A DNA stretch of 15,551 bases from an uncultured Collinsella sp. (GCA_900549195.1 URNK01000019.1:1-15551); one strand, 5' to 3'; shown: positions 1 through 7,315, counted from the first letter of the stretch. The notes: a model not told the origin generated them from the letters alone. A program made the numbers and translations.

Positions 1-45
1 ACACGTAAGGAGTCGTCGGCAGCGTCAGATGTGTATAAGAGACAG
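1..45 (+). other. Nextera i5-side sequencing adapter (artifact)
   Basis: Positions 13-26 read TCGTCGGCAGCGTC and 27-45 read AGATGTGTATAAGAGACAG. Together they are the Illumina Nextera read-1 transposase adapter ending in the Tn5 mosaic end. Positions 1-4 (ACAC) and 5-12 (GTAAGGAG) fit the tail of the P5 primer and an i5 index; from memory the index is S505. This is not genomic DNA. An open reading frame running out of it begins with the artifact peptide MCIRDR. Confidence 0.98.
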
Positions 46-268
46 GAATATGACATATGCTCCCGACTGGGAGCGCGCCCGCGCGTCAAAGGCGGTGTCG
101 GCCGTGTTTTTGGGCGAGCTCTCGGTCGGTACGCCCCGCGAGGCTGGTACGCGAGCGGCTGCCGAATATCTCGATTGCCCCCTCGTGACGATCCCGGGCG
201 CGCATAACGGTCTGCGCGATCGCCCCGTTACGGCGGCAAACGCCGTTCGCGATGTCTTGGAGCGTTAG
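46..268 (+). CDS. C-terminal fragment of a probable alpha/beta hydrolase
   Basis: This is the last ~73 codons of a gene whose 5' part lies beyond the contig end. The frame is open from the adapter junction and ends in TAG at 266-268. An ATG at 50 is in frame but has no ribosome binding site, because only adapter lies upstream. The fragment ends with a beta-strand, then PGAHNG and a terminal helix. That pattern fits the C-terminal end of alpha/beta hydrolases, where the histidine of the catalytic triad sits in such a loop. With no nucleophile elbow in view, the family call is tentative and no substrate can be proposed. Confidence 0.45.
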
Positions 269-479
269 CACGCTCGATGACCTGCGGGGAGAGGGGCTGT
301 TAGCGTTTCGTCATTGTTAACGAATGCGCCAATAACCACGCGCCCGCGGCTCCATTACCACCGTTTGCCAGGTCATAAAAATGTAACAGCATTCACGTGC
401 TTACCTGCATCGGCAAGGTGTTACCCTTGTAGCATTTGGAACCCACCGCTACCATGCGAAACTATCGAAAGGGCCCCAT
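269..479. other. Intergenic region with a small inverted repeat
   Basis: These 211 nt separate the hydrolase fragment from the signalling gene. They contain an imperfect inverted repeat, CAAGG (414-418) and CCTTG (425-429), around GGTGTTACC. It has no T-run, so it looks more like an operator than a terminator. The sequence GAAAGGG just before 474 is a fair ribosome binding site for the ATG at 480. I see no clear promoter hexamers and no small gene. Confidence 0.4.
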
Positions 480-2360
480 ATGCTCAATAATCACGAGGTC
501 AATCTAACCGACGAGGAGGCTGCCGCTGAGGTCGCCCGCGTCGCGAAGACCTACCCCGTGGTGCGTTTGCTGTCGGCCGATCAGATTAAGAGCGAGCCTA
601 ACTGCCTGCTCGCCGGCGATCGCTGCCCTTGTCTGCGTCAGTCGAGTCTTGAGGCTTTGGCAGACTCCGATGAGGTGTCGGAGCAACTGCTCAACGATGG
701 TGTTGAGTACCGTGCTCGCCTGCGCCCTCTGAAGGTCGAGGGCGAGCCTCACGTCCTGCTGATGGTACGTCCGATTGATGAGCAAGAGGCCGCGGAAGAG
801 GACCTTGTCTACACCGACGTGCTGACGAGTGTTCGCAATCGCCGATATTACGAAGAAAAGCTCCGTAGCGCCCGCATGAAGGCCGGCGTGGCGGTGATCG
901 ACCTTGATGATTTTAGGGTCTTCAACGATACGTGTGGCCGTCATGCCGGCGACCTTGCGCTCGGTGCTGTGGCGACAGCCATACGCAGCGGAATTCGTTC
1001 GACTGACGAGCTTGTACGCTATGGCTGCGACAAATTTGTGGTCGTCATGCCCAATATTCCCTCCGATGACTTCACCCGTCGCCTGCATCAGGTATCCGAT
1101 GCCGTTCATGCCACGATTGTTCCGGGCCATGAGTACGTGAGCTTGACGGCATGTGTTGGTGGCGTTCGCATTCATGGCGAGACGGTTGATGAGGGCGTTG
1201 GCCGCGCTGTCCAGTTACTGAGCCGTGCTAAGGCAAAAGCCGGTACGGTCGTGACCGATGGCGATTTCATCGAGGCCTTCCAAAGCGAAAAGCCTTTGGT
1301 GCTTATCGTCGATGACTCCGAGATGAACCGAGCCATTCTCAACGAGATGCTCAAGGACGAGTATTGCATCCTCGAGGCCGAAAACGGTCGTACGGCGCTC
1401 GATATGGTCGACCGCTATGGCGATGAGTTGTCGCTCGTGCTGCTGGACATTGTCATGCCGGGCGTGAGCGGCTTTGAGGTGCTGGCCGATCTGTCGCGCC
1501 GATCGGTTGTTGACAATCTGCCTGTCATCATGATTTCGAGCGAAGAATCCGACGATGTGGTTCTGCGTGCATACGAGCTGGGCGCCTCGGACTATATCAG
1601 CCGCCCGTTTGACGCCCGTGTCGTGCGCCGTCGTGTAAGCAACACTATCCGTCTGTACGCCAAACAGCGCCGCCTGACGAGCCTGCTGTCCCAGCAGTAC
1701 AACGAGCGCGTCAAGAACAGTCGCATGCTCATCGACATCATGGCCGGTGTCATGGAACTTCGCAATGGCGAGAGCGGCAGGCACGTTACGAATATCGAAA
1801 AGCTGACCGAGCTGCTGCTTGGCTGTCTGGTCCAGCGTAGCGACACCATTTCCCTCGACAACGAGGAACGCTCCACGATTGCCCTGGCTTCGGCGCTGCA
1901 CGATATCGGCAAGATGGCGATTGACGATGCGATTCTCAACAAACCCGGACGCCTTACGTCCGAGGAGTTCGAGATTATGAAGACGCATACCACGATGGGC
2001 GCCGACATGTTGCTCGAGCTGGGCCGCCATCACGTCGGCAATGCGCTTGTGGAATATGCGTACCAGATTGCGCGTTGGCATCACGAGCGCTGGGATGGCA
2101 AGGGTTATCCCGATGGCCTTAAGGGCAACCAGATTCCCATCGCCGCACAGGTGGTTTCGGTGGCCGACGTGTACGATGCTCTGACGAGCGTGCGCGTGTA
2201 CAAGGACGCTATCCCGCACAAGGAGGCTATCCAGATGATCTTGGACGGTAAGTGCGGCACCTTTAACCCGCTGTTGCTCGACTGCCTGCTCGAGGTGCAA
2301 GACCGTATTGCTGAGACATTGGCACGCCCCGCCGATGTTGTCGCGTTTCCCACGATTTAG
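480..2360 (+). CDS. Degenerate GGDEF, receiver and HD-GYP domain c-di-GMP phosphodiesterase
   Basis: This 626-residue protein is probably cytoplasmic, since no membrane segment or signal peptide is visible. Residues 1-105 are an uncharacterised N-terminal region. Residues ~108-262 are a GGDEF fold with DLDDF at 141-145; the signature reads GCDKF (182-186), so cyclase activity is unlikely, but RSTD (173-176) matches the RxxD inhibitory c-di-GMP site. Residues ~271-393 are a CheY-like receiver with acidic pair D278/D279, phospho-acceptor D323 and S353; the usual conserved lysine is R375. Residues ~415-615 are an HD-GYP domain with H474/D475 (HDIGK), HHE at 534-536 and GYP at 542-544, all intact. 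HD-GYP domains hydrolyse c-di-GMP. I infer a phosphorylation-gated phosphodiesterase whose dead GGDEF domain may sense c-di-GMP. The HPt gene 23 nt downstream suggests a phosphorelay. Confidence 0.9.
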   Translation: MLNNHEVNLTDEEAAAEVARVAKTYPVVRLLSADQIKSEPNCLLAGDRCPCLRQSSLEALADSDEVSEQLLNDGVEYRARLRPLKVEGEPHVLLMVRPIDEQEAAEEDLVYTDVLTSVRNRRYYEEKLRSARMKAGVAVIDLDDFRVFNDTCGRHAGDLALGAVATAIRSGIRSTDELVRYGCDKFVVVMPNIPSDDFTRRLHQVSDAVHATIVPGHEYVSLTACVGGVRIHGETVDEGVGRAVQLLSRAKAKAGTVVTDGDFIEAFQSEKPLVLIVDDSEMNRAILNEMLKDEYCILEAENGRTALDMVDRYGDELSLVLLDIVMPGVSGFEVLADLSRRSVVDNLPVIMISSEESDDVVLRAYELGASDYISRPFDARVVRRRVSNTIRLYAKQRRLTSLLSQQYNERVKNSRMLIDIMAGVMELRNGESGRHVTNIEKLTELLLGCLVQRSDTISLDNEERSTIALASALHDIGKMAIDDAILNKPGRLTSEEFEIMKTHTTMGADMLLELGRHHVGNALVEYAYQIARWHHERWDGKGYPDGLKGNQIPIAAQVVSVADVYDALTSVRVYKDAIPHKEAIQMILDGKCGTFNPLLLDCLLEVQDRIAETLARPADVVAFPTI

Positions 2361-2383
2361 TTTGACCAAAGGAGTTTTAATCC

Positions 2384-2740
2384 ATGATTTCCATGCGTGA
2401 GGCGTATGAGAAGATTGGCGCCAATTATGATGACGCGTGCGCTCGGCTGATGGGCGAGGAAATGCTTGCCCGCTTTGCCCTCAAGTTTTTGGATGACGAG
2501 AGTATGGACAAGCTGGAGGCCGCCATGGCGGCGGGAGACGCCGAAGGTGCGTTTATGGCAGCGCACACGCTCAAGGGCGTGAGCCAGAACCTGGGATTCG
2601 ATAATCTGTACGAGCCGGCGGTCGTGGTGACCGAGGCGCTGCGCGGCGCCGATGCCGTTGACGACGCTCGCGAGGGAATGCATGCGCTGCAGCAGCAATA
2701 TGCGGCTACGATGTCGGCTCTGCGCGAGGCGGGCGAGTAA
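2384..2740 (+). CDS. Free-standing HPt phosphotransfer protein
   Basis: This 118-residue, all-helical protein carries the HPt core AHTLKGVSQNLGF, with H61 as the predicted phosphohistidine. HPt proteins pass phosphate between receiver domains of hybrid kinases and response regulators. The start at 2384 has the ribosome binding site AAAGGAG ending 9 nt upstream. It follows the receiver/HD-GYP gene by 23 nt on the same strand with no terminator between, so co-transcription is likely and the receiver at residues ~271-393 of that protein is the obvious partner. No histidine kinase lies in the window, so the phosphate source is unknown. The length is normal for a single HPt domain. Confidence 0.88.
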   Translation: MISMREAYEKIGANYDDACARLMGEEMLARFALKFLDDESMDKLEAAMAAGDAEGAFMAAHTLKGVSQNLGFDNLYEPAVVVTEALRGADAVDDAREGMHALQQQYAATMSALREAGE

Positions 2741-2783
2741 GAGGTTGTGAGCCTTGGGCTGTGTGCCTGCCGCGTATGGGCAA

Positions 2784-2824
2784 AAGGGCGCCCCGCCGGA
2801 CCATGTGGCCGGCGGGGCGCCCTT
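2784..2824. terminator. Strong bidirectional intrinsic terminator
   Basis: A perfect 16-bp stem pairs 2784-2799 with 2809-2824 around a 9-nt loop. It is GC-rich with A:T pairs at the base; AAAA leads in on the left and TTAT follows on the right. It lies between two convergent operons, the HPt gene (+) and the amidotransferase-like gene (-), and probably ends both. Confidence 0.85.
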
Positions 2825-2845
2825 ATCTGTTATGCGGTTCGCGAG

Positions 2846-3655
2846 CTAGCGAGCCTGCTTAACCTTTGCCGCTGCCTCGACAAACGACTTCCACAGGTTA
2901 AAGTCGGTCTCGAGTGTCTGCCAGGTGTACTCGGGATGCCATTGCACGCCCAAGCAGAACGGCTGGCCCTCGACCTCGATGCACTCGGGAACGCCATCGG
3001 TTGCCTTGGCGACCAAGCGCGTGCTCTTACCCAGACGATCGACGCAGCAGTGATGTGCCGAGTTGGTCTGGATCAGCCTGTGCCCGCCAACCGCGCGCTC
3101 CAGCAGCGAGCCCGGCATGACCTCGACAGGGTGCACGGGGTCGTTGAGCACGTGGGTGTGGCGCCACTGCGTGCGGCCCTCGCGCGCACCCAGGCTCGGC
3201 ACGTCCATGCACAGGGTGCCGCCGGTGGCGACGTTGAGCAGCTGCGTGCCGCGGCAGGTGGTAAAGAGCGGCTTCTTGGCGCGGAGTACCTCGTCGACCA
3301 GCTTAAACTCAAAACTATCGCGGATCTCGCAGCAGAGGGTGGGGTCGTAGGGTCGATCATCGCCCCAGCGCTTGGGGTTGACGTCCGGGCCGCCGGGAAT
3401 GGCGATGCCGTCGGCGATATCGACGTAATGACGGATAACCTCAATGTCCTCGGTGATGGACATCTGCAGCGGTAGGCCGCCGGCGGCAAGGATGGCATCG
3501 ACAAAGACACTTGCGATTTCTTCGTTGGGGGAGAGCGTCTCGCTTAAAAACGGCTTTGCCTCTTCCCAGCGCGGTGCGACGAGGATGAGTGGGCGGTCGG
3601 CGGGGGCGACGTCGACGTGCGGGGTGTAGGACGATGAGGTGCGGGTTCCGATCAT
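2846..3655 (-). CDS. Gamma-glutamyl hydrolase of the class I glutamine amidotransferase fold (peptidase C26, PuuD-like)
   Basis: This 269-residue cytoplasmic protein has the class I amidotransferase layout: IPGGPDVNP at 86-94 (oxyanion region), the nucleophile elbow TTCRGTQLLN with C134, and GVQWHPE with H240 and E242 completing the triad. The CRG form of the elbow is typical of the PuuD branch, which hydrolyses gamma-glutamyl amides such as gamma-glutamyl-GABA and releases glutamate. The exact substrate is not deducible. It is the last gene of the leftward glutamate-importer operon, 87 nt after the ATPase gene, which supports a role in glutamate supply. No strong Shine-Dalgarno sequence precedes the ATG, so the start is the least certain part. 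The terminator at 2784-2824 follows its stop by about 20 nt. Confidence 0.85.
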   Translation of the reverse strand: MIGTRTSSSYTPHVDVAPADRPLILVAPRWEEAKPFLSETLSPNEEIASVFVDAILAAGGLPLQMSITEDIEVIRHYVDIADGIAIPGGPDVNPKRWGDDRPYDPTLCCEIRDSFEFKLVDEVLRAKKPLFTTCRGTQLLNVATGGTLCMDVPSLGAREGRTQWRHTHVLNDPVHPVEVMPGSLLERAVGGHRLIQTNSAHHCCVDRLGKSTRLVAKATDGVPECIEVEGQPFCLGVQWHPEYTWQTLETDFNLWKSFVEAAAKVKQAR

Positions 3656-3742
3656 AGGTGTTGCTTTCGAATCTGAAGGTGACAGGGCGCATGAGAGACG
3701 TGGGACAACGCTTCCGATGGATTTGCCCCACGGGGTGGCTGG

Positions 3743-4507
3743 CTAGTGCCCCTTGATGGAGTTGAGGAAGTCCTGGGCGCGCTTGGTCTGGGGATGGTCG
3801 AAGAACTCGTCGGGTGTGCCGGTTTCCACGATCTGGCCGTCGGCCATAAACACGACGCGATCGGCAACGCGGCGTGCGAAGTTCATCTCGTGCGTGATGA
3901 CGATCATCGTCATGCCCTGCTGGGCTAGACGGACCATGACCTCGAGCACCTCGTTGATCATCTCGGGGTCAAGGGCGCTCGTGGGCTCGTCAAAAAGCAT
4001 GGCCTTGGGTTGCATGGCAAGCGAGCGGGCGATGGCTACGCGCTGCTGTTGGCCGCCCGAAAGCTGTGCGGGCACCTTATCGGCCTGCTCGGCAACGCCC
4101 ACGCGGCCCAGCAGGTCCATGGCGCGCTCGCGGGCCTCGTCCTTGGAGACACCCAGTACGTCGACCGGTCCCAGCATGACGTTCTGCAGGACGGTCATAT
4201 GTGCGAACAGGTTGAACTGCTGAAACACCATGCCCAGCTCGGCACGCATGCGGGCAAGATCCTTGCCTTCCTGCGGCAGGGGCTCGCCCTCGATGAGGAT
4301 CTCGCCCGAGTCGATGGTTTCCAGACGGTTGATGGTGCGGCACATGGTCGACTTGCCCGAGCCCGAGGGTCCAATCACAACGACGACCTCGCCGCGGTCG
4401 ACCGAGAGATTGATGTCGTTGAGGACGTGCAGATCGCCATAGTGCTTATCGACGTGTCTGAGCTCGATCAGCGGCTGATTGCCGGTGGAAGAGGTGCTCT
4501 GTGCCAT
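3743..4507 (-). CDS. gluA: Glutamate/polar amino acid ABC transporter ATP-binding protein (GluA/GlnQ type)
   Basis: This 254-residue ABC ATPase is complete: Walker A GPSGSGKS at 46-53, Q-loop glutamine in FQQFN (95-99), signature LSGGQQQ at 149-155, Walker B MLFDEP at 170-175 with catalytic E174, and switch histidine H206 (ITHE). The wording of these motifs is typical of the polar amino acid uptake family. It would power the two permeases encoded just upstream in the operon. It starts 36 nt after the GluD-like permease gene, with the ribosome binding site AAGGAG at 4517-4522 (read on the minus strand). The family assignment is firm; glutamate specificity is inferred from the permeases and the binding protein. 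Confidence 0.93.
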   Translation of the reverse strand: MAQSTSSTGNQPLIELRHVDKHYGDLHVLNDINLSVDRGEVVVVIGPSGSGKSTMCRTINRLETIDSGEILIEGEPLPQEGKDLARMRAELGMVFQQFNLFAHMTVLQNVMLGPVDVLGVSKDEARERAMDLLGRVGVAEQADKVPAQLSGGQQQRVAIARSLAMQPKAMLFDEPTSALDPEMINEVLEVMVRLAQQGMTMIVITHEMNFARRVADRVVFMADGQIVETGTPDEFFDHPQTKRAQDFLNSIKGH

Positions 4508-4543
4508 GGTGCTCGGCTCCTTATGACTCGAAATGGTAAAGCG

Positions 4544-5377
4544 TTAGCGGATGATGGTCGCGCCGGTCTTGTGCGAAACATAGACAGCGGCCTTGTTGAT
4601 CGCGACGTTGATGAGGATGTAGATGACCGCGATTACCAGGTAGACCGACACGAGGGCGTCGTAGTTGGTAATGAGCACGCGGGCGTTTTGCATGAGGTCG
4701 GGGTAGCTCACCACATAGGCGACGGTGGTGTCTTTGACTACGACCACAAGCTGCGAAATCAACGACGGAATGATAAACCGAATAGCCTGCGGCAACACGA
4801 TTTTAAAGGTGATTTTGGCCTTGGAGAGACCGAGCGCCTGGGCGGCCTCGACCTGGCCGCGCGGCACGGCATTGACGCCGGCGCGGAAAATCTCGGCCAG
4901 CACGCCGGCTGCAGCGAGCGCGACGGGAAGCGTGAGCATCCAAAACGACGGCAGCGAGATCTTGTACTGGGGCAGCACCAAAAAGAAGAAGTAGATAAAC
5001 AGCAGGCTCGGCACACCGCGGAAGAAATCGGTGAGCACACGGCAAACCAGCTGGAGCGGCTTAATGTCGCTGGTGCGGCCGAGCATAAGGGCTAGGCCCA
5101 GCACCAGCGCGATGGCGCCAGCGGTGAGTGCGACTTTAACGGTGCCCTCAAAGCCGGCAAGCAAGAACTTCCAGGTGGTGAGGTGCGTAAAGAAATACCA
5201 ATAGTGGACCGAAAGCTGGCCGGTCACATAAAAGCGCTGCAGTACCAGGGCGACGAGCACGGCGACGGCAACGAGCGAGATAGCGGTGCCGATGCGAATC
5301 TTGGCGCGCATCTTGGGGCCGGGAGCCTCGTAGAGCGCATCGCGCATGGTAAGTGCAGGGGAGGAATGCTTGCTCAT
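4544..5377 (-). CDS. gluD: Glutamate ABC transporter permease (GluD type)
   Basis: This 277-residue membrane protein has about six hydrophobic segments (near 30-48, 77-100, 117-138, 144-163, 199-217 and 242-262). The cytoplasmic EAA coupling loop, from EAAQALGLS to LPQA at 177-197, contacts the ATPase. The N-terminal stretch LYEAPGPKMRAK and the segment before VTGQL resemble GluD of the actinobacterial GluABCD glutamate importer. Its ATG overlaps the stop of the GluC-like gene by 4 nt (ATGA at 5374-5377), which implies translational coupling and a heteromeric permease pair. Glutamate is the likely substrate, but glutamine or aspartate cannot be excluded. Confidence 0.9.
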   Translation of the reverse strand: MSKHSSPALTMRDALYEAPGPKMRAKIRIGTAISLVAVAVLVALVLQRFYVTGQLSVHYWYFFTHLTTWKFLLAGFEGTVKVALTAGAIALVLGLALMLGRTSDIKPLQLVCRVLTDFFRGVPSLLFIYFFFLVLPQYKISLPSFWMLTLPVALAAAGVLAEIFRAGVNAVPRGQVEAAQALGLSKAKITFKIVLPQAIRFIIPSLISQLVVVVKDTTVAYVVSYPDLMQNARVLITNYDALVSVYLVIAVIYILINVAINKAAVYVSHKTGATIIR

Positions 5378-6033
5378 CGGAGGATCCTCACCTTCTTATC
5401 GATGTAGTTGCCAATGTGGCTCACCACAAAGGCCGTGCCCAGGTAGCCGAGTGCCGAGATAAAGAACGCGACGACGCCGCCGAGCGAGCGCGTGTTGATG
5501 TAGCTCACCACGCCGGTGAGCTCCTGCGGTTTAAGCGGCACCTGGCTACCGAGCGCGGTGGTGAGCATGACGGCGATAAAGAGGTTGGTCATGGGCAGCA
5601 CGCTTGAGCGCAGTGCCTGTGGAATCACGATCTTGGCGAGGATACGGCTGAAGCTCATGCCGAGCGAACGGGCGGCTTCCACCTGGCCGACGCCGACGGT
5701 GTTGATGCCGCTCATAAAGTTCTCGGAACCAAAGGCCGAGCCCAAAAGGACCGTGGCGACGATAACGCAGGTGCGGTAGGGCAGGACGACCTTGAGCGGC
5801 GGAAGCGCATAGACGACGATGATGAGCAGCGCGATGCCGGGGATGTTACGGAAGACCTGGACATACAGGTCACCAAAGACGCGCAGCGGCTTGAGCGGCG
5901 ACACGCGCATCACGGTGACGGCGACAGCCAGCACCATGGCGATGGCAAACGACTCAAGCGTCATGCCCCAGGTTGCTAGCAGCGCGTCGATATAGTTCTG
6001 GCCATAGAGCGACCAGAGCTCGGAGAGACTCAT
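5374..6033 (-). CDS. gluC: Glutamate ABC transporter permease (GluC type)
   Basis: This 219-residue inner-membrane permease has about five hydrophobic segments (near 20-42, 64-80, 88-102, 145-163 and 186-207) and an EAA loop (EAARSLGMS to IPQA, 119-140). The phrases MRVSPLKPLR and SGINTVGVGQVEAARSLG closely resemble GluC of actinobacterial glutamate importers. GGAGG a few bases before the ATG is a good ribosome binding site. It is coupled to the GluD-like gene by a 4-nt overlap. It lies 139 nt behind the binding-protein gene, with a terminator-like hairpin in that gap, so it is probably expressed at a lower level than the binding protein. Confidence 0.9.
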   Translation of the reverse strand: MSLSELWSLYGQNYIDALLATWGMTLESFAIAMVLAVAVTVMRVSPLKPLRVFGDLYVQVFRNIPGIALLIIVVYALPPLKVVLPYRTCVIVATVLLGSAFGSENFMSGINTVGVGQVEAARSLGMSFSRILAKIVIPQALRSSVLPMTNLFIAVMLTTALGSQVPLKPQELTGVVSYINTRSLGGVVAFFISALGYLGTAFVVSHIGNYIDKKVRILR

Positions 6034-6057
6034 GCGGACCTCCCGCCGATAAGGAAA

Positions 6058-6083
6058 GGGGCTCCCGTGTGTACGGAAGCCCC
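6058..6083 (-). terminator. Terminator-like hairpin between binding protein and permeases
   Basis: GGGGCT (6058-6063) pairs with AGCCCC (6078-6083), one mismatch follows, then CCGT pairs with ACGG around a GTGT loop. Read on the minus strand it is followed by TTTCCTT. It sits between the binding-protein gene and the permeases. Partial termination here would keep the binding protein in excess, as is common for ABC importers. That role is inferred. Confidence 0.6.
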
Positions 6084-6172
6084 GACAACTCAGTGAGGAA
6101 ACAGTTTAGCGCAATAAAGCGAATCGTGCGTTTCCGTATGGTTTCGCAGCGGCTGATGCCCAGCTTGCGAGC

Positions 6173-7168
6173 TTAGGCGCCGACCTCGGGGAGCTCGGGA
6201 ACATTGGTGTCGCCCGTACGGTCACCAATGCAGATCTGCCACAGCTCGGTCCAGGTGCCATCGTCCTCGATCTTCTTAAGGAAGTCGTTAACGAAGGCGA
6301 CGCCGTCGGAATCGAGCGGCAGGCCGATGCCGTAGGGCTCCTTGCTGCCGAAGGGCTTGCCGGCGATCTTGTACTTACCGGGCTCGCGGACCAGGGCGCT
6401 TTGCTGCATGTTGTTGTCGATGACATAGGCGTCAACGCGACCCTGCTGGAGTGCCTGGCGGGCCTCCTCGTCGGTCTTGAACTCCTGCTGGCTGGCCTTG
6501 GGAACGAACTCCTCCAGGATGGCGGGGCCGTTGGAGCCGGACTGGACGGCGACGTTCTTGTCGGCCAGGTCGTCGACGCTCTTGATGTCGTCGTTATCGG
6601 CGAGCACCAGGATGGCCTGCTGCGTGTAGTAGTAGGGGCCGGCGAAGGAGACGAGCTTCTTGCGCTCGTCAGTGATGGTGTAGGTGGCAAAGACGGCGTC
6701 GACCTGGCCGTTCTGCAGGACAGACTCGCGCGTGTCCGAGGTCACCTGGGTGATCTCGACCTTGTTCTCGCCCAGAATGTAGTTGGACAGGAGCTGTGCG
6801 ATACCGGCATCGAAGCCGCGGGTCTGACCGTCTTTCTCGTTGAGGAGGGAGAAGAGCGTGGAGGTCTGAACGCCACCGATCTTAAAGACGCCGGCGTCCT
6901 TGACGGCCGTGGCCCAGGTGCTGGCGGCGATGGCATCGTCGTCGGCTTTGGGGCCGTTGTCGACGAGCTTGTCGAATGCCTTGGCATCGAGCGTAGCGGA
7001 AACCTCGGTATCCTCGGAGCCCTTGGAGGAGCCGGCGGCGGAACCCTTGTCGGCCTCGGCGCTGGTGTCGGAGCAGCCGGCAAGACCAAGGCCGGCGACG
7101 GTTGCGAAGGTGGCGGCAACGAAGCCGCGGCGGTCGAGAACGACCTGCTGGGAGAGGTTCTTGCTCAT
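6173..7168 (-). CDS. gluB: Glutamate ABC transporter substrate-binding lipoprotein (GluB type)
   Basis: This 331-residue solute-binding protein starts with a signal region: DRRGF at 12-16 resembles a twin-arginine motif, followed by a hydrophobic stretch and the lipobox LAGC with C32 as the lipidated cysteine. A Ser/Gly/Asp-rich linker (33-~55) leads to a family 3 binding-protein domain, including the TSDTRESVLQNGQVDAV region whose arginine usually binds the substrate carboxylate, and FAGPYYYTQQ. It would sit outside the membrane and deliver glutamate or a related amino acid to the permeases downstream. AAAGGTG about 9 nt before the ATG serves as the ribosome binding site. It is the first gene of the five-gene leftward operon. 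Confidence 0.9.
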   Translation of the reverse strand: MSKNLSQQVVLDRRGFVAATFATVAGLGLAGCSDTSAEADKGSAAGSSKGSEDTEVSATLDAKAFDKLVDNGPKADDDAIAASTWATAVKDAGVFKIGGVQTSTLFSLLNEKDGQTRGFDAGIAQLLSNYILGENKVEITQVTSDTRESVLQNGQVDAVFATYTITDERKKLVSFAGPYYYTQQAILVLADNDDIKSVDDLADKNVAVQSGSNGPAILEEFVPKASQQEFKTDEEARQALQQGRVDAYVIDNNMQQSALVREPGKYKIAGKPFGSKEPYGIGLPLDSDGVAFVNDFLKKIEDDGTWTELWQICIGDRTGDTNVPELPEVGA

Positions 7169-7209
7169 AGGAGAACACCTTTCTCAAAAAATCCTAGTGG
7201 TTGAGTAGA

Positions 7210-7239
7210 GTTATACCCTATTGCGCTCAAATGGGTCAA
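7210..7239 (-). promoter_or_regulatory. Candidate sigma-70-type promoter of the glutamate importer operon
   Basis: Read on the minus strand, TTGACC (7234-7239) and TATAAC (7210-7215) are separated by 18 nt. Both hexamers match the housekeeping consensus well. They lie about 42 nt upstream of the binding-protein start, leaving a short leader with the ribosome binding site. No other promoter candidate in this gap is as good. Confidence 0.6.
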
Positions 7240-7282
7240 CACGAAATAACTCAGAAACATACTTGTCTTATGGGTTATTCTA

Positions 7283-7315
7283 CCTACCAAAAAGGGACAG
7301 GTTTATTTTGGCAGG
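7283..7315. repeat. Short inverted repeat around a GGGACAGG core
   Basis: CCTACCAAAA (7283-7292) is mirrored by TTTTGGCAGG (7306-7315), a 9 of 10 match, with a 13-nt loop containing GGGACAGG. It lies upstream of the importer promoter and is not followed by a T-run. It resembles a dispersed intergenic palindrome more than a terminator. Confidence 0.5.

Noticed and set aside
378..390. Seventh copy of the TGTAACAG core upstream of the signalling gene
   Set aside because: Only the eight-base core matches; the flanks and an inverted partner are missing.
1215..2369. Long open frame (384 codons) antisense to the HD-GYP gene
   Set aside because: Its translation shows no domain and is explained by codon bias of a high-GC gene read on the other strand.
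4010..5095. Long open frame (361 codons) antisense to the ATPase and permease genes
   Set aside because: It crosses two well-supported genes, has no recognisable motif and is low-complexity.
6401..7204. Open frame antisense to the binding-protein gene, rich in Gly, Val and Leu
   Set aside because: A shadow of the binding-protein frame; no ribosome binding site or domain.
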